A stretch of 64,000 bases of DNA from Parablautia intestinalis (GTDB lineage Bacteria; Bacillota; Clostridia; Lachnospirales; Lachnospiraceae). Position numbers and translations under genes: made by a program. The notes under the pieces were generated by a model, which was not told the DNA's origin, ran no database searches, and saw only the letters and a list, made by a program, of their open reading frames with translations. Location: positions 62,001 through 126,000 of the forward strand of contig RAYQ01000010.1 in NCBI GenBank assembly GCA_003612395.1, read 5' to 3'. Of the stretch, positions 35,239-44,923 are shown one piece after another. Within the stretch, counting starts at the first letter, position 1, and every line of letters starts with the position of its first letter.

Positions 35239-36611
35239 TCTTCTCCTTCAAATTTCATTTTCTTACTGATTATTTTTTCTCCTTTTTCCTTATAGGAAAC
35301 TGCTAAAACGGTATATATCCAATATGCAGGCAACGCGCTTATGCTCCCCTCCCAAAATAAAAGTTGTATTAAAAATACAGCGGCTATCAAAATCAGCATA
35401 CCTGTAACAGGCTTGTCCAAACTGTAATTCTTCTTCAGCTCCGAAATTATACACACACATATAATCAATATCAGCAGGCTTCCAATCACCCCGAATTGTT
35501 CAAAGCATAAATAAAATACACTCTTTCCCTGATGCACTTCATCCACCAGCGGAATGGCAAAGTCTTTTACCGCCTTCATGCCTAAACTGTTTGGAAGTCC
35601 GCTCCAAAAATTCCCACCCAGTATAACCCCTATAAATATCACGCATATCAGCCTTAGCAGGAAGCAATATCCCCTGTGCATTTTCCTCATAACCAGCCTT
35701 TTTAAATCCATACCTGCCGGAATCCTGCTCCAGTAATTGAAAAAAATAATACCGCCCGTTGCAGCCAGCAGATCCAAACAAATACTTTGCTCCAGGTCAT
35801 ATGTGATATCTGCATATAAAAGATCTGTATAATTTGTAAGCAGGCTCATATTACACAGCATGAACAGATAAATCGAAAATAACGTCATATCTCTTTTTAT
35901 CAATTCTGCCGTAGGACGCTGCACCACCACAACCGCAATAAATACAATTACCATTATCCAGATGCCAAGCCTGCTTTGATTCACAAGCAGCACCAAAAAA
36001 CCGGTAATCAATACTCCCATATAAAATATGGTACGCAATTTATCCCCGCATCTGACATATTGCCATATCCCCGCCATACAGATAAGTAACATATAGGAGC
36101 TGATTCCTGACCTGTCCTTCAGTAAGACTGCCAGCACACAGTCCGCTTCCTCTCCGCCGAAATATTTCCACAGCAATATGGCAAATACAATTAGTCCACA
36201 GTAAAGTAATATATCAAAATATATTTCTTTGAATGTTTCTTTGGATACCAGCCTTGATGTCAGCAAAAAGTATAGTGCTCCCAAAGCCATAATTACCATT
36301 TCGTATTCAAAGCTTTCCGGTTTCTCTCCATTCGTTATTACAATTTTATAAACAATCCTGACAAACGAATATCCGGTCAGCACAAATACCATAAAATCCA
36401 TCCGGCTGCATGGGAAATTAAGGTTCCACTCCCCCGACCTTATTCGCAAAACACAATAAAAAAGCGCCCCCATAGTACACAAAAACAGTACCAGATGCTG
36501 TATGGCAAAACTCTCAAAATGCATCTCAAATAGAAAGAGAGGATAAATTCCTGTCAGAAAAATAATCAGTATATGTATTGTAAGATCCGCCTTATTTTTC
36601 TGATTTTCCAT
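35235..36611 (-). CDS. Probable polysaccharide polymerase/ligase (Wzy/O-antigen-ligase type)
   Basis: A 458-residue protein with about 11-12 helices and a long exterior loop around residues 310-355 (GNFWSGLPNSLGMKAVKDFA), the layout of Wzy polymerases and O-antigen ligases. The family cannot be proved from sequence alone, but flippase, transferases and WbsX neighbours support polymerisation of the surface glycan. RBS GAGAGG. Its stop overlaps the SH3b gene start. Confidence 0.7.
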   Translation of the reverse strand: MENQKNKADLTIHILIIFLTGIYPLFLFEMHFESFAIQHLVLFLCTMGALFYCVLRIRSGEWNLNFPCSRMDFMVFVLTGYSFVRIVYKIVITNGEKPESFEYEMVIMALGALYFLLTSRLVSKETFKEIYFDILLYCGLIVFAILLWKYFGGEEADCVLAVLLKDRSGISSYMLLICMAGIWQYVRCGDKLRTIFYMGVLITGFLVLLVNQSRLGIWIMVIVFIAVVVVQRPTAELIKRDMTLFSIYLFMLCNMSLLTNYTDLLYADITYDLEQSICLDLLAATGGIIFFNYWSRIPAGMDLKRLVMRKMHRGYCFLLRLICVIFIGVILGGNFWSGLPNSLGMKAVKDFAIPLVDEVHQGKSVFYLCFEQFGVIGSLLILIICVCIISELKKNYSLDKPVTGMLILIAAVFLIQLLFWEGSISALPAYWIYTVLAVSYKEKGEKIISKKMKFEGEE

Positions 36612-36650
36612 TTTTACCTCTCTATCGCAATATTTCTTTACAAATACAGC

Positions 36651-36673
36651 GAGCCAAATCAGGAATTGGGCTC
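36651..36673 (-). repeat. Leader hairpin before the polymerase gene
   Basis: GAGCC pairs with GGCTC around AAATCAGGAATTG. It lies between the flippase stop and the polymerase start and shares TCCTGATTTG (minus strand) with the 37-nt repeats at 40050 and 57863. Confidence 0.55.
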
Positions 36674-36680
36674 TGCGGTT

Positions 36681-38228
36681 TCAAGTTTGCGGCTTTTGGT
36701 TTCTGATTTTTTTCATTCTTTCAAATAACGCCTTCATTTCACTGCTACTATGAAAAAAGATAAGTATTGCTGCAATGGAAATTATTAACGTGAGCAAAAT
36801 TTCCAAGAAAAAATTCCAGACTGTGGTCATATGAATTTTTTTGCATGTATACCACACAACTACAATTGTCATCACTGTAGCCAATGCATGTTTTAAATAT
36901 ATTTTCAGCAAATCGTAGTTTCCTTTACCAAAAACATAACGGCTAATCGTAATTACAAAGGGAAATACTGATATAAAACCTTTACTAACAGCTGTCGATG
37001 CAAATATTCCCTCCAGTCCCCAAATCTTCCCCAAAAAGACAGACAAGATAATATTACATAATCCACCTGCAACCTGTCTTGACCTTCCAATCCGAAAAAA
37101 TCCTCCTGCTTCACGGAAAATATTCATAATCTGCATTGTTCCGTCAAAATAAAAACTAATACACAAAAATGCCACTACGGTTTGTGACAAAATATAATCC
37201 TGCAAAATACTGCCTGTCCACAGCATAATGAATGAATTAAACAGCTGAAACAAACATACCGTACATATTGATACAAAAGTAAATACCATAAAATCAATTT
37301 GCAGAAAACTGCGATACTGAAAATCCTTCGATTCCTCTACCATCAAATTTCCAATACCTGCCGTAAACGCCCTTACGAAAAGACCAATTAAGCTGGTAAA
37401 CATAGATATAATCATAAAATAGTTGCTATAATAGCCCACAATTGTTGTTCCCAGCATAACAGAAATAAGGATATTATCTGTGGAATTATAAAGGGTGCTA
37501 CCCAGTCGGAACACGGCAGCATCCTTAATACTGCGAAAAAACGACCCTATTTCCTCCCTGCTCATCCTTTTAACGCTTTCTTCCTTTATATATGGGTAAT
37601 TTCTGTTTACCATAATTGAAATTACAATATTACTAACGAAAACCAGAATAAGCTTTATTAGCAAATACAATATATAGCTTTTAAATATAACAAGCACTAT
37701 TATATCTGTAATGCAATTACAGCAAAGGAAAATTATATTGATTTTCTCTACCTTGTATTGTTCCTGATTTGCGGCAGGTAATATCTGCTTATAGGCATAC
37801 ATGAAATACGAACATGCTGTGTTTAAAAGATAAAGCATATATACTAAATACAAATTTTCCGGGACATTCTGTTCTAAATTGACCAACAGATGCAGAAAAG
37901 GCATAATACATACGCCAATTCCAATCATAGTAAATCCCACTGCTCTATAGCAGTTCTTATAAAACTGCATCAGTGATTTTATTCTTTCCGTATCGTTATC
38001 TGCAAGGGGCTGATATAAGTAAAAGGAGATTGCTGAACCAATTCCCAATTCTGAAAGTGACAAAAGAGACAGCACATTGGAAAACAAACCATTTAATCCC
38101 AAATATTCAGCGCCCAGAATCCGTATAAATATTATCCTGCTTACAAACTGCAATATCAAATTAAGAAATTGCCTGATTCCAACTGATAGCATTACTAAAA
38201 AAGCATTATGAGTCCGCGTATTTTTCAT
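36681..38228 (-). CDS. Polysaccharide flippase (Wzx/MOP superfamily)
   Basis: A 515-residue membrane protein with 12-14 helices; the N-terminal segment IRILGAEYLGLNGLFSNVLS followed by LLSLSELGIGSAISFYLYQP is characteristic of O-antigen/teichoic translocases. It would move undecaprenyl-linked repeat units across the membrane before polymerisation. RBS GGGGAAA. Sixty-three nt downstream of the second GT-C-like protein. Confidence 0.88.
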   Translation of the reverse strand: MKNTRTHNAFLVMLSVGIRQFLNLILQFVSRIIFIRILGAEYLGLNGLFSNVLSLLSLSELGIGSAISFYLYQPLADNDTERIKSLMQFYKNCYRAVGFTMIGIGVCIMPFLHLLVNLEQNVPENLYLVYMLYLLNTACSYFMYAYKQILPAANQEQYKVEKINIIFLCCNCITDIIVLVIFKSYILYLLIKLILVFVSNIVISIMVNRNYPYIKEESVKRMSREEIGSFFRSIKDAAVFRLGSTLYNSTDNILISVMLGTTIVGYYSNYFMIISMFTSLIGLFVRAFTAGIGNLMVEESKDFQYRSFLQIDFMVFTFVSICTVCLFQLFNSFIMLWTGSILQDYILSQTVVAFLCISFYFDGTMQIMNIFREAGGFFRIGRSRQVAGGLCNIILSVFLGKIWGLEGIFASTAVSKGFISVFPFVITISRYVFGKGNYDLLKIYLKHALATVMTIVVVWYTCKKIHMTTVWNFFLEILLTLIISIAAILIFFHSSSEMKALFERMKKIRNQKPQT

Positions 38229-38291
38229 AAAGTTTCCCCAAGATTGTCAGACCTGCCTCATCAGCGTTTTGCCTTTAACAATATTCGCAAT

Positions 38292-39989
38292 TTATCTCCC
38301 AAGCAGGCAAAAATACTCTGTGGTACAAAGAAAATATTCTTCGTAGTTCTCCTCATCTATTCCTATAAGTCGTTTTGGAATAACTGTAATTGCACCTTTC
38401 TCATCCATACAGTTATAACATTCCTCTATCGGTATACATTGTATCTTACAATCCGGCATTGCAAGCTGCAGCCAGCATTCATAATGCCTTCCAACATAAT
38501 ATTCTCTGGTTCCTACAATAGCGTAAATCTTCTGATAATGATTCTTTGTAATAAAATCTATTTCATCCATAAAATCATATTTTTGGACAATTAAAGTATT
38601 CTCATAGTTTTCAATTGATTTTGCTGCCGATGATATCCATATAGCGGCTGCAAAATATAAAGGAACCATTTTCAATAAAACATTTCTCATTCGTGAAAAA
38701 AAATACGCGGCAAGAAGAAATATAACTGTCGCTTTTGTCGCAAGCACCCCTTCAAACCTGCCATCTTTCCACCATATACTGACATTCGGGACACATATTG
38801 TTAAAAACTCTGTTACGTCTTTACTCATTTTAAATAAGGCCGGAATAACATGATATGTTCCTGTCGTAATTGCTAAAACTCCAAATATATACCTGATATT
38901 TACCTTTCTTTCCAACACATTCATAATTCCAATATACAATATCGGGATTATACAAACTTCAGAATATCTTGTATGAAACATAATATCCAGCCTTGATACT
39001 CTTGGCATAGCCACACAATTTATGAAAAACTCAAAAGCAAAAGATAAGAAAATATATGTATAGATAATTCTGTTATCTTTTTCTCTCACGATAAAAGTTA
39101 TAAGTCCCCCCATGCCAACCATAAACAGGCCCAGATAAGAAACCGCATAGGTCCAAACCCTGCTTACCATAAGCAATAAGAAACTTTTCATATACCTTAA
39201 ATTCAATATTGCAATAACTCTGCCTATTTGTTCAGATAAAGAATTGGCGCTGTCATATTTTCCAATGCCGGATAATGAAATTGCACTTTGCGCCAAAAGG
39301 AAGATAGACAGTACCATTATCGCTGTTAGAACAAACATCTTTTTGTTTTTTCTTTTTGCATTACTTCCTTTAGCAAGCTTTAAATTATAAACCGCCAGTA
39401 GTATACAGGATGCAAAAACAGATCCTATCATACGTAAATGTATTGTTAACAGATAAAAATTTAAAAATAAAAAGACCGTTTTCCATCTCGTTTTTCCTGA
39501 TGTGATATACTTTTCAAAGGAAAGAAGCATAAGTGAATATACCATAATTATGATAATTTCCGACAAAGCATAATTTTTAAATACAAGAATGCCTGGTATG
39601 AAACAGCATATCAGACTATATACTGTTCCATTCAAATGATTTCCTTTCCACATTTCATTTCCAAATTTCTTTACTGTCAGAAATATAACAACTATGAACA
39701 GACAATTTAATATTCTGATTGCCGTATAAATTTGTCTTATGGATTTACAAATCAGAAAAACAGGAACCAGAAATAAGCCATATCCAAACCCATAATACGG
39801 AACATAGCACAGTGCATCGTTCCACCTGTACCCTGAAATAAAAGCAGGGTAAGATATGTAGCCTATTTCGTCAACCATTATAGGCAAATCACATGATGAT
39901 TGTATAAGCAAATTAATGCAAACAATTATAAGACAACAAAATATTGTGAATAAAATATCTGATTCTTCTTTATACCGGTATTTTTTCAT
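38292..39989 (-). CDS. GT-C-like membrane glycosyltransferase (putative)
   Basis: A 565-residue protein with about 12 helices and a short soluble C-terminal domain (about 480-565). After helix 1 it reads IMVDEIGYISYPAF, an Asp-Glu pair in the first outer loop as in GT-C (PMT/ArnT-like) enzymes that use polyprenyl-phosphate sugars. It is recognisably related to the 584-residue protein at 44924 (same DE(I/F)GY, then YY.FGY). It probably adds a side sugar to the glycan outside the cell (inference). Confidence 0.68.
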   Translation of the reverse strand: MKKYRYKEESDILFTIFCCLIIVCINLLIQSSCDLPIMVDEIGYISYPAFISGYRWNDALCYVPYYGFGYGLFLVPVFLICKSIRQIYTAIRILNCLFIVVIFLTVKKFGNEMWKGNHLNGTVYSLICCFIPGILVFKNYALSEIIIIMVYSLMLLSFEKYITSGKTRWKTVFLFLNFYLLTIHLRMIGSVFASCILLAVYNLKLAKGSNAKRKNKKMFVLTAIMVLSIFLLAQSAISLSGIGKYDSANSLSEQIGRVIAILNLRYMKSFLLLMVSRVWTYAVSYLGLFMVGMGGLITFIVREKDNRIIYTYIFLSFAFEFFINCVAMPRVSRLDIMFHTRYSEVCIIPILYIGIMNVLERKVNIRYIFGVLAITTGTYHVIPALFKMSKDVTEFLTICVPNVSIWWKDGRFEGVLATKATVIFLLAAYFFSRMRNVLLKMVPLYFAAAIWISSAAKSIENYENTLIVQKYDFMDEIDFITKNHYQKIYAIVGTREYYVGRHYECWLQLAMPDCKIQCIPIEECYNCMDEKGAITVIPKRLIGIDEENYEEYFLCTTEYFCLLGR

Positions 39990-39998
39990 CTAATCCCC

Positions 39999-40034
39999 AT
40001 GCCCCCAATAGCTCGCAAATTTGGGCGTGAGCAC
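39999..40034 (-). repeat. Hairpin in the leader of the 565-residue protein
   Basis: Minus strand GCTC-(ACGCCCAAATTTGC)-GAGC. A related hairpin with compensating GCCC/GGGC arms around CCCAAATTTG lies at 63735-63758, also before a start codon. Confidence 0.5.
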
Positions 40035-40049
40035 AAACAACGGTCAGCA

Positions 40050-40086
40050 CGCTTTGGCGGGCGTACAAATCAGGATGTGTGAAATT
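40050..40086 (-). repeat. Copy 1 of a 37-nt dispersed repeat
   Basis: Matches 57863-57899 with one mismatch (the central 30 nt are identical). It lies 10 nt after the WbsX-like gene's stop codon; the other copy touches the LysR stop. It includes a GCCCGC-type hairpin in the other copy. Confidence 0.8.
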
Positions 40087-40096
40087 AAAATTTACA

Positions 40097-41188
40097 CTAT
40101 TCTCCTGTGCTGGCCAATGCCTTTTTCACAGCCTTGAGCCTGGCATAATTTTCCTGTATATCAGGCTCTAAATATCCTCCTTCTCCCCACTCATTCCATG
40201 CAAATAAAAATAACATTTCTTTTTTATAGATTCTTCTGGAATGTATGATTTGCATCTCTAAATACTTTTCAAATTTTTCAACCGAATAATTACCATAAAA
40301 GCTTCCCCGGGCTCCATATCGTGGTGTATTATCCCAATTTACAAAAGCTCCCGGAAATATTTTTTCATCAATTGGTTTGTGCTTTAATATGCGTTTCCAT
40401 GTGCGGTCATAATTTAGCGTTAACAGCGAAAGCCTGTTCCTATTTCTTACGCTCTTTGTAAAAAATATACTCATCATTTTCCGAAACAACATAGCCGGTG
40501 TTCTCATTTGCGCATATTTTGCATAAACCGGCTGGTATTCTATTCCGTAAGAAAACAACCGGCCCCCTTTATCTTTTTTATGGTTATAATGAATATACTG
40601 ATATATGAAACAAATTTCCCCAGCTCCATGTTCACACATAAATTGGTTCATATAAGTAATCATATCCTCTAACCTCTCAATTAGTTCCGGACGGTAAATA
40701 ATAAACACAGGCTTTCCGTCAATTTTGATATATCTTTTATCCATAAAGTAAGGCAAAAGAAACTGACAATGCTTTTGCCACTCATTTTTATCCCCATATT
40801 CCTGTTTTAATATAAGTTCCTTTTGAAAACCCGCCTTTTTATACCAACTTTCATTTGCCCATGACAGACAATACCGGATCTTGATATCCGCATTATTTAG
40901 CAGATTTTTAATTGGGGTTTCCATAAGGGGTTTTCCGGAAAACCAATAGTGATAAAAGCAAAAACCATATATTCCATATTGATTTGCAAGTTTACACTGC
41001 CACTTAAGGACATCCGTACTCTCTAAATCATAATAATTATTGTTGTAAGGAATCCTGGGCTGTATATGTTTTTTACACAGGCTTTTTGCGGATTTGACAT
41101 TCTCCCACTCTGTGAATCCCTCTCCCCAATTTTTATCGTTCACATCAATCCTATGGAATTGCGGTAAATAAAACGCTATAATTTTCAT
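40097..41188 (-). CDS. WbsX-like glycosyltransferase (GH99-like domain)
   Basis: A 363-residue protein whose opening IIAFYLPQFHRIDVNDKNWG and following EGFTEWENVKSAK mark the WbsX/Glyco_tran_WbsX family found in O-antigen and capsule loci, related to GH99 barrels. Further segments: YGFCFYHYWFSGKPLMETPI, LSWANESW and FLFAWNEWGEGGYLEPD (catalytic-type Glu residues). Its exact reaction is not established. ATG 41188 with TGGAG upstream is preferred over longer in-frame starts without similarity. Confidence 0.88.
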   Translation of the reverse strand: MKIIAFYLPQFHRIDVNDKNWGEGFTEWENVKSAKSLCKKHIQPRIPYNNNYYDLESTDVLKWQCKLANQYGIYGFCFYHYWFSGKPLMETPIKNLLNNADIKIRYCLSWANESWYKKAGFQKELILKQEYGDKNEWQKHCQFLLPYFMDKRYIKIDGKPVFIIYRPELIERLEDMITYMNQFMCEHGAGEICFIYQYIHYNHKKDKGGRLFSYGIEYQPVYAKYAQMRTPAMLFRKMMSIFFTKSVRNRNRLSLLTLNYDRTWKRILKHKPIDEKIFPGAFVNWDNTPRYGARGSFYGNYSVEKFEKYLEMQIIHSRRIYKKEMLFLFAWNEWGEGGYLEPDIQENYARLKAVKKALASTGE

Positions 41189-41210
41189 GAAATTCTCCAG
41201 ATTCCTCCGT

Positions 41211-42008
41211 TTACTTCTCACAAACATAAATGCAGTCAATGTCATAATCGGCTGGCCCGATTCTGCACCCTGCCGCTTCCTCACACTCATTTCCCCAAAC
41301 AGGTGTAACCGTGAATCCACACTCAGTCAAAGTGTCCTTTATATCCAACCCAAAAATCCGCAGATGATCTGCCTGCCCATACAATTTCCAGTTTTCTTCT
41401 TTGCTGTGACCATCCTGCGCTGTATAAATTTGATTTGGAAACTGCGGAACCGACAGTTCCAAAATTCCACCTTTTTTTAAAACCCTGTACATTTCCTGTA
41501 TTGCTAATTTAAATTCAGGCACATGCTCCAGAACATGATTGCACAGTATAACTTCTATGGATTCGTCCGGAATATCCATATTTTGAATATCAATCTTTCT
41601 GTCCGCAAACTGATACAAATCCGCACTTTGCCAAGTAAGCCCAAGGCGGTTCATACACACTTCGCCGGCATAGGAGGGTGCAAAAAAAAGAATTTCCTTC
41701 TTTCTCAGATAATCGAATTTTTTTTCTATGTATGATGCCGCAACTCTCTGCCTGGGAAGAGAACAGCAAACCGGACAAATTGTATTTTTATAATGTTCCT
41801 CATACATTTGATGGTTATAGTGATTACTTCTGTATTCAAAGTCGATAAATTCTGTTATATGGTTTCCACAGCAGGGACAGTACCTTTCTCCCCCTATATA
41901 CTTTCTGTATTTTTTCTTTCTGACAGCAAAATAGTATTTCCTTGCCAAAAAATACATTTTTTGGTTAAATATCAACTTCGCATATCGGTTTAAATTATTT
42001 AAAACCAT
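41211..42008 (-). CDS. SAM-dependent methyltransferase with N-terminal cysteine cluster
   Basis: A 265-residue enzyme. A treble-clef-like cluster, CPCCGNH (about residue 40) and CPVCCSLPRQR (about 78), precedes a class I methyltransferase core (Methyltransf_11 type): LFFAPS, ESIEVILCNHVLEHVPEFKL and LKKGGILELSVPQ. It probably methylates a sugar or carries out a glycan-end modification in this cluster (inference). RBS GGGGGTAGGAGC. Confidence 0.83.
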   Translation of the reverse strand: MVLNNLNRYAKLIFNQKMYFLARKYYFAVRKKKYRKYIGGERYCPCCGNHITEFIDFEYRSNHYNHQMYEEHYKNTICPVCCSLPRQRVAASYIEKKFDYLRKKEILFFAPSYAGEVCMNRLGLTWQSADLYQFADRKIDIQNMDIPDESIEVILCNHVLEHVPEFKLAIQEMYRVLKKGGILELSVPQFPNQIYTAQDGHSKEENWKLYGQADHLRIFGLDIKDTLTECGFTVTPVWGNECEEAAGCRIGPADYDIDCIYVCEK

Positions 42009-42038
42009 GCTCCTACCCCCGCATACAATAAGCAGCGC

Positions 42039-42818
42039 TCATCTCTTCACAAAGAAATGATAAAATTCTTTATAAAGTTCTTTTGGTCCTTCCTCTTTCA
42101 GCAGTTCCCATGCATAAACGGTTAATCCTGCATATCTTCCATATTTTTGGGTAATATTCTGCTTTCTTTGCCGCCGCCTTTTTTGTGATTCGTTCATCCA
42201 TTCCGCATTAAAATAGTGGATTGCATATGTATGTTCTGTAATTTCCAGTTCCCCGTCAGAAGGATTATATGGACAGAAATAATCATGCGGAAAGACTGTA
42301 ATTTCATCTAACTCCTGCATTTCATCTTTTAGCAGCAGTCCATGGGATTTACATATTTTTGTAAAGGGGTAAGGGTTTGGCGTAAGAATCATCTTACCCT
42401 CTTTATCATAAAAGGAACGGTCTTTGTAATAATCCAAAAATTCTTTGATTATGGGATTTGTCTTCTCACTCCCTATTATCCATGGAGACAATGTCATTGA
42501 CATTTTTTGAAAGCAGGTAAATGCCTTTAAACTTAAAAGCTGATCAAAACTTTTTATCACTTCGATATCACTATCCAGATAAATTCCGCCCATGGTATAT
42601 AAGGCATGCAGCCGGATATAATCTGAAGCAAAGGCGTACTTTTTTTCTGCAAAAGCCTCTTTGGTATATCTGTACTTATTAATATCAAACCGATTTAAAT
42701 CCCAGCAAATAATCTCATAATCCGGTAGTTTTTCTTTCCAGGAATTTATACATTTCTTAATTAAATCCGGATATTCATCTCCACTCAGCCAGCAAAAATG
42801 TATGATTTTAGGAATCAC
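42039..42818 (-). CDS. GT32-family glycosyltransferase
   Basis: A 259-residue retaining glycosyltransferase with the sugar-nucleotide motif GGIYLDSDIEV (D-x-D at about residue 80) and opening IPKIIHFCWLSGDEYPDLIK, as in capsular polysaccharide/OCH1-like transferases. It is cytoplasmic. The start is GTG 42818 after GGGAGGACGAGAGGA, there being no ATG in frame nearby. Confidence 0.9.
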   Translation of the reverse strand: MIPKIIHFCWLSGDEYPDLIKKCINSWKEKLPDYEIICWDLNRFDINKYRYTKEAFAEKKYAFASDYIRLHALYTMGGIYLDSDIEVIKSFDQLLSLKAFTCFQKMSMTLSPWIIGSEKTNPIIKEFLDYYKDRSFYDKEGKMILTPNPYPFTKICKSHGLLLKDEMQELDEITVFPHDYFCPYNPSDGELEITEHTYAIHYFNAEWMNESQKRRRQRKQNITQKYGRYAGLTVYAWELLKEEGPKELYKEFYHFFVKR

Positions 42819-42849
42819 TCCTCTCGTCCTCCCTTATATCCAGCTTACC

Positions 42850-43854
42850 CTATACTTTATAAAAAATCTTTACAAAGGCTTTCGCACAATTCCAGTGCAT
42901 CATCCTCATGAAAACTGCAACTGCCAGTTTTTGTTTTATACCTATGTCATTTTTCCTGCAGACAGATAAATATGGATTATGCATATACGAAGGACAGTAC
43001 TGTTTTAGAATTCTTTCTGCAAAATCACAAAGCTCTTCCAGCACTTGTGTGTCGCTTTTTCTGTCTGCCAATTTGAAATACCGGTGTTTTCTGTTTGCTT
43101 CCAATATAAAATAAGTGAAAAAGCTCATAATCGTGTATTCAAAAACATCATAATCGTTTGCCTTATTTGCAATCACATACTGAATTGCCTGTTCCAGTTC
43201 TTTATACGGTACATCACTTTGTCTGACTTTCCGGGTCGTGATACTGTCCGGATGTATCAACTGGTAATACCCTTCATACTGCAAAAAATCTATACGGCTG
43301 GTAAGAAAAAATGCCGCTAAGTTAAACGGATTATCCTCATATGTTTTTCCTTCCGGAAATACCAAATGATGCTTTTTTAAATAATCTGTTCTGTACAACT
43401 TTCCATGCATATTCAAATGTCTTAAAATACATTTATCCTGTTTATCCAGGTGGTACTGTACATGCGAAATAATCTGTCCGCTTTCTGTAACCCGATATTG
43501 TCCGCTGCATACAACATCCGATTGTCTTTGTTCTGCTTTGTTTATCAGAGACATCAGATAATCGGCGTCCAGATAATCGTCACTGTCTAAAAAAGCCACA
43601 TATTTGCTCTCACCTGTCTGCTTCATGCCGTAATTTCTTGCACTGGACAGTCCGCCATTTTCTTTATAATAATAATGAATAAACGGATATCTGCTTTGAT
43701 AGCTCCTGATAATACCTGCCGTACCGTCACAGCTTCCATCATCAACAAGTATCACTTCAAAGTCTGAAAAATTCTGGTTAACAACTGAATCTAAGCATCT
43801 GTGAAGATACTTTTCTGCATTAAAGGCCGGAATAATTACTGTCACACTACTCAT
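42850..43854 (-). CDS. GT2-family glycosyltransferase
   Basis: A 334-residue GT-A enzyme with VTVIIPAFNAEKYLHRCLDS, Asp pair ILVDDGSCDG and metal-binding AFLDSDDYLDADYL (D-D-x near residue 95). It transfers a sugar from a nucleotide donor to the lipid-linked oligosaccharide. The C-terminal third has no membrane helix. RBS GGGGAAGG precedes ATG 43854. Confidence 0.92.
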   Translation of the reverse strand: MSSVTVIIPAFNAEKYLHRCLDSVVNQNFSDFEVILVDDGSCDGTAGIIRSYQSRYPFIHYYYKENGGLSSARNYGMKQTGESKYVAFLDSDDYLDADYLMSLINKAEQRQSDVVCSGQYRVTESGQIISHVQYHLDKQDKCILRHLNMHGKLYRTDYLKKHHLVFPEGKTYEDNPFNLAAFFLTSRIDFLQYEGYYQLIHPDSITTRKVRQSDVPYKELEQAIQYVIANKANDYDVFEYTIMSFFTYFILEANRKHRYFKLADRKSDTQVLEELCDFAERILKQYCPSYMHNPYLSVCRKNDIGIKQKLAVAVFMRMMHWNCAKAFVKIFYKV

Positions 43855-43884
43855 ATACGAATACCTTCCCCAAACAATACTGCT

Positions 43885-44922
43885 TCATCCTTCCCTGGCT
43901 TCTGTAAACGGACCTTTCTCACCTTTTTCGATAATCCGGTAAGTTCTTACCGCCTCTTTCTCCCTCTTTTTTTGCATATATATCGCCTCATATTCCGCTT
44001 TTCTGGCATGATACTGGGTATCCTGCAAAAGCTTTCTGTTAGCTCCAATCACATCTGCCACAAGCCCTATCATAAAAGTCAGAAATCCGATAATAATCAA
44101 TGTACAGCCTAAAATCAATGACTGTACATGTCCCCCTGCCCTTCCAAGCATCATATAGTACAGATACCGGAATCCTATTAGCAATCCGCACATCAGAGGT
44201 ATGCATGACAGATAGCTAAAACATTTTAAAGGCTTGTACATCATATATGCCCGGAGAATAGTCAGCATGCTCTTTTTCACATATCCCCAGATACTGTTGA
44301 ATAGTCTGGAAGGCCGAAGCTCTTCATTGGTTCTCACCGGCACACTCATGACTGCTATTTTTTCTCTTCCGGCCTGCACAATTGTTTCAAGCGTATATGT
44401 ATAATCATTTACCACATTCATTCTCATAGCCGCTTCCCTTGAATATGCCCGAAATCCACTAGGCGCGTCCGGGATATCTGTGCCAGATGCCTTACGCACC
44501 ACCCAGCTGCCAAAATGCTGCAATTTTTTCTTAATAAAAGAAAAATGCTCTGTTTCGTCAATTGGCCTTGCTCCAATAACCATATCCGCTCTGCCGTCTA
44601 ATATTGGCTGGATCAATGCGGCAATATCCTCTGCACAGTATTGATTATCAGCATCTGTATTCACTATGATGTCCGCACCATTTCGAAGACACCCGTCAAG
44701 CCCGGCCATAAACCCTTTGGCAAGCCCTTTGTTTTGCTTAAAATTGACCACATAATGAACGCCCCATTTTTGGGCGACTTTTACCGTATCATCCTGACTG
44801 CCATCATTGATAATCAGATATTCAATCTCATCAACTCCACTTAAATTTCTTGGAAGATCATTTAAGGCTATTTCCAATGTTTCCGCTTCATTGTAACAGG
44901 GAATCTGTATGATTAATTTCAC
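43885..44922 (-). CDS. GT2-family DPM1/GtrB-like membrane glycosyltransferase
   Basis: A 345-residue enzyme that probably makes a polyprenyl-phosphate sugar for the GT-C-like proteins: LIIQIPCYNEAETLEIALND opens it; DGSQDDTV, NTDADNQY and the C-terminal pair of membrane helices (about 220-290) fit the DPM1/GtrB class. GTG 44922 is chosen because AAGGAG is 10 nt upstream and the family starts at this point; an ATG 24 nt earlier overlaps the previous gene. A frame stop-start gap of one base suggests coupling. Confidence 0.9.
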   Translation of the reverse strand: MKLIIQIPCYNEAETLEIALNDLPRNLSGVDEIEYLIINDGSQDDTVKVAQKWGVHYVVNFKQNKGLAKGFMAGLDGCLRNGADIIVNTDADNQYCAEDIAALIQPILDGRADMVIGARPIDETEHFSFIKKKLQHFGSWVVRKASGTDIPDAPSGFRAYSREAAMRMNVVNDYTYTLETIVQAGREKIAVMSVPVRTNEELRPSRLFNSIWGYVKKSMLTILRAYMMYKPLKCFSYLSCIPLMCGLLIGFRYLYYMMLGRAGGHVQSLILGCTLIIIGFLTFMIGLVADVIGANRKLLQDTQYHARKAEYEAIYMQKKREKEAVRTYRIIEKGEKGPFTEAREG

Positions 44923-44923
44923 T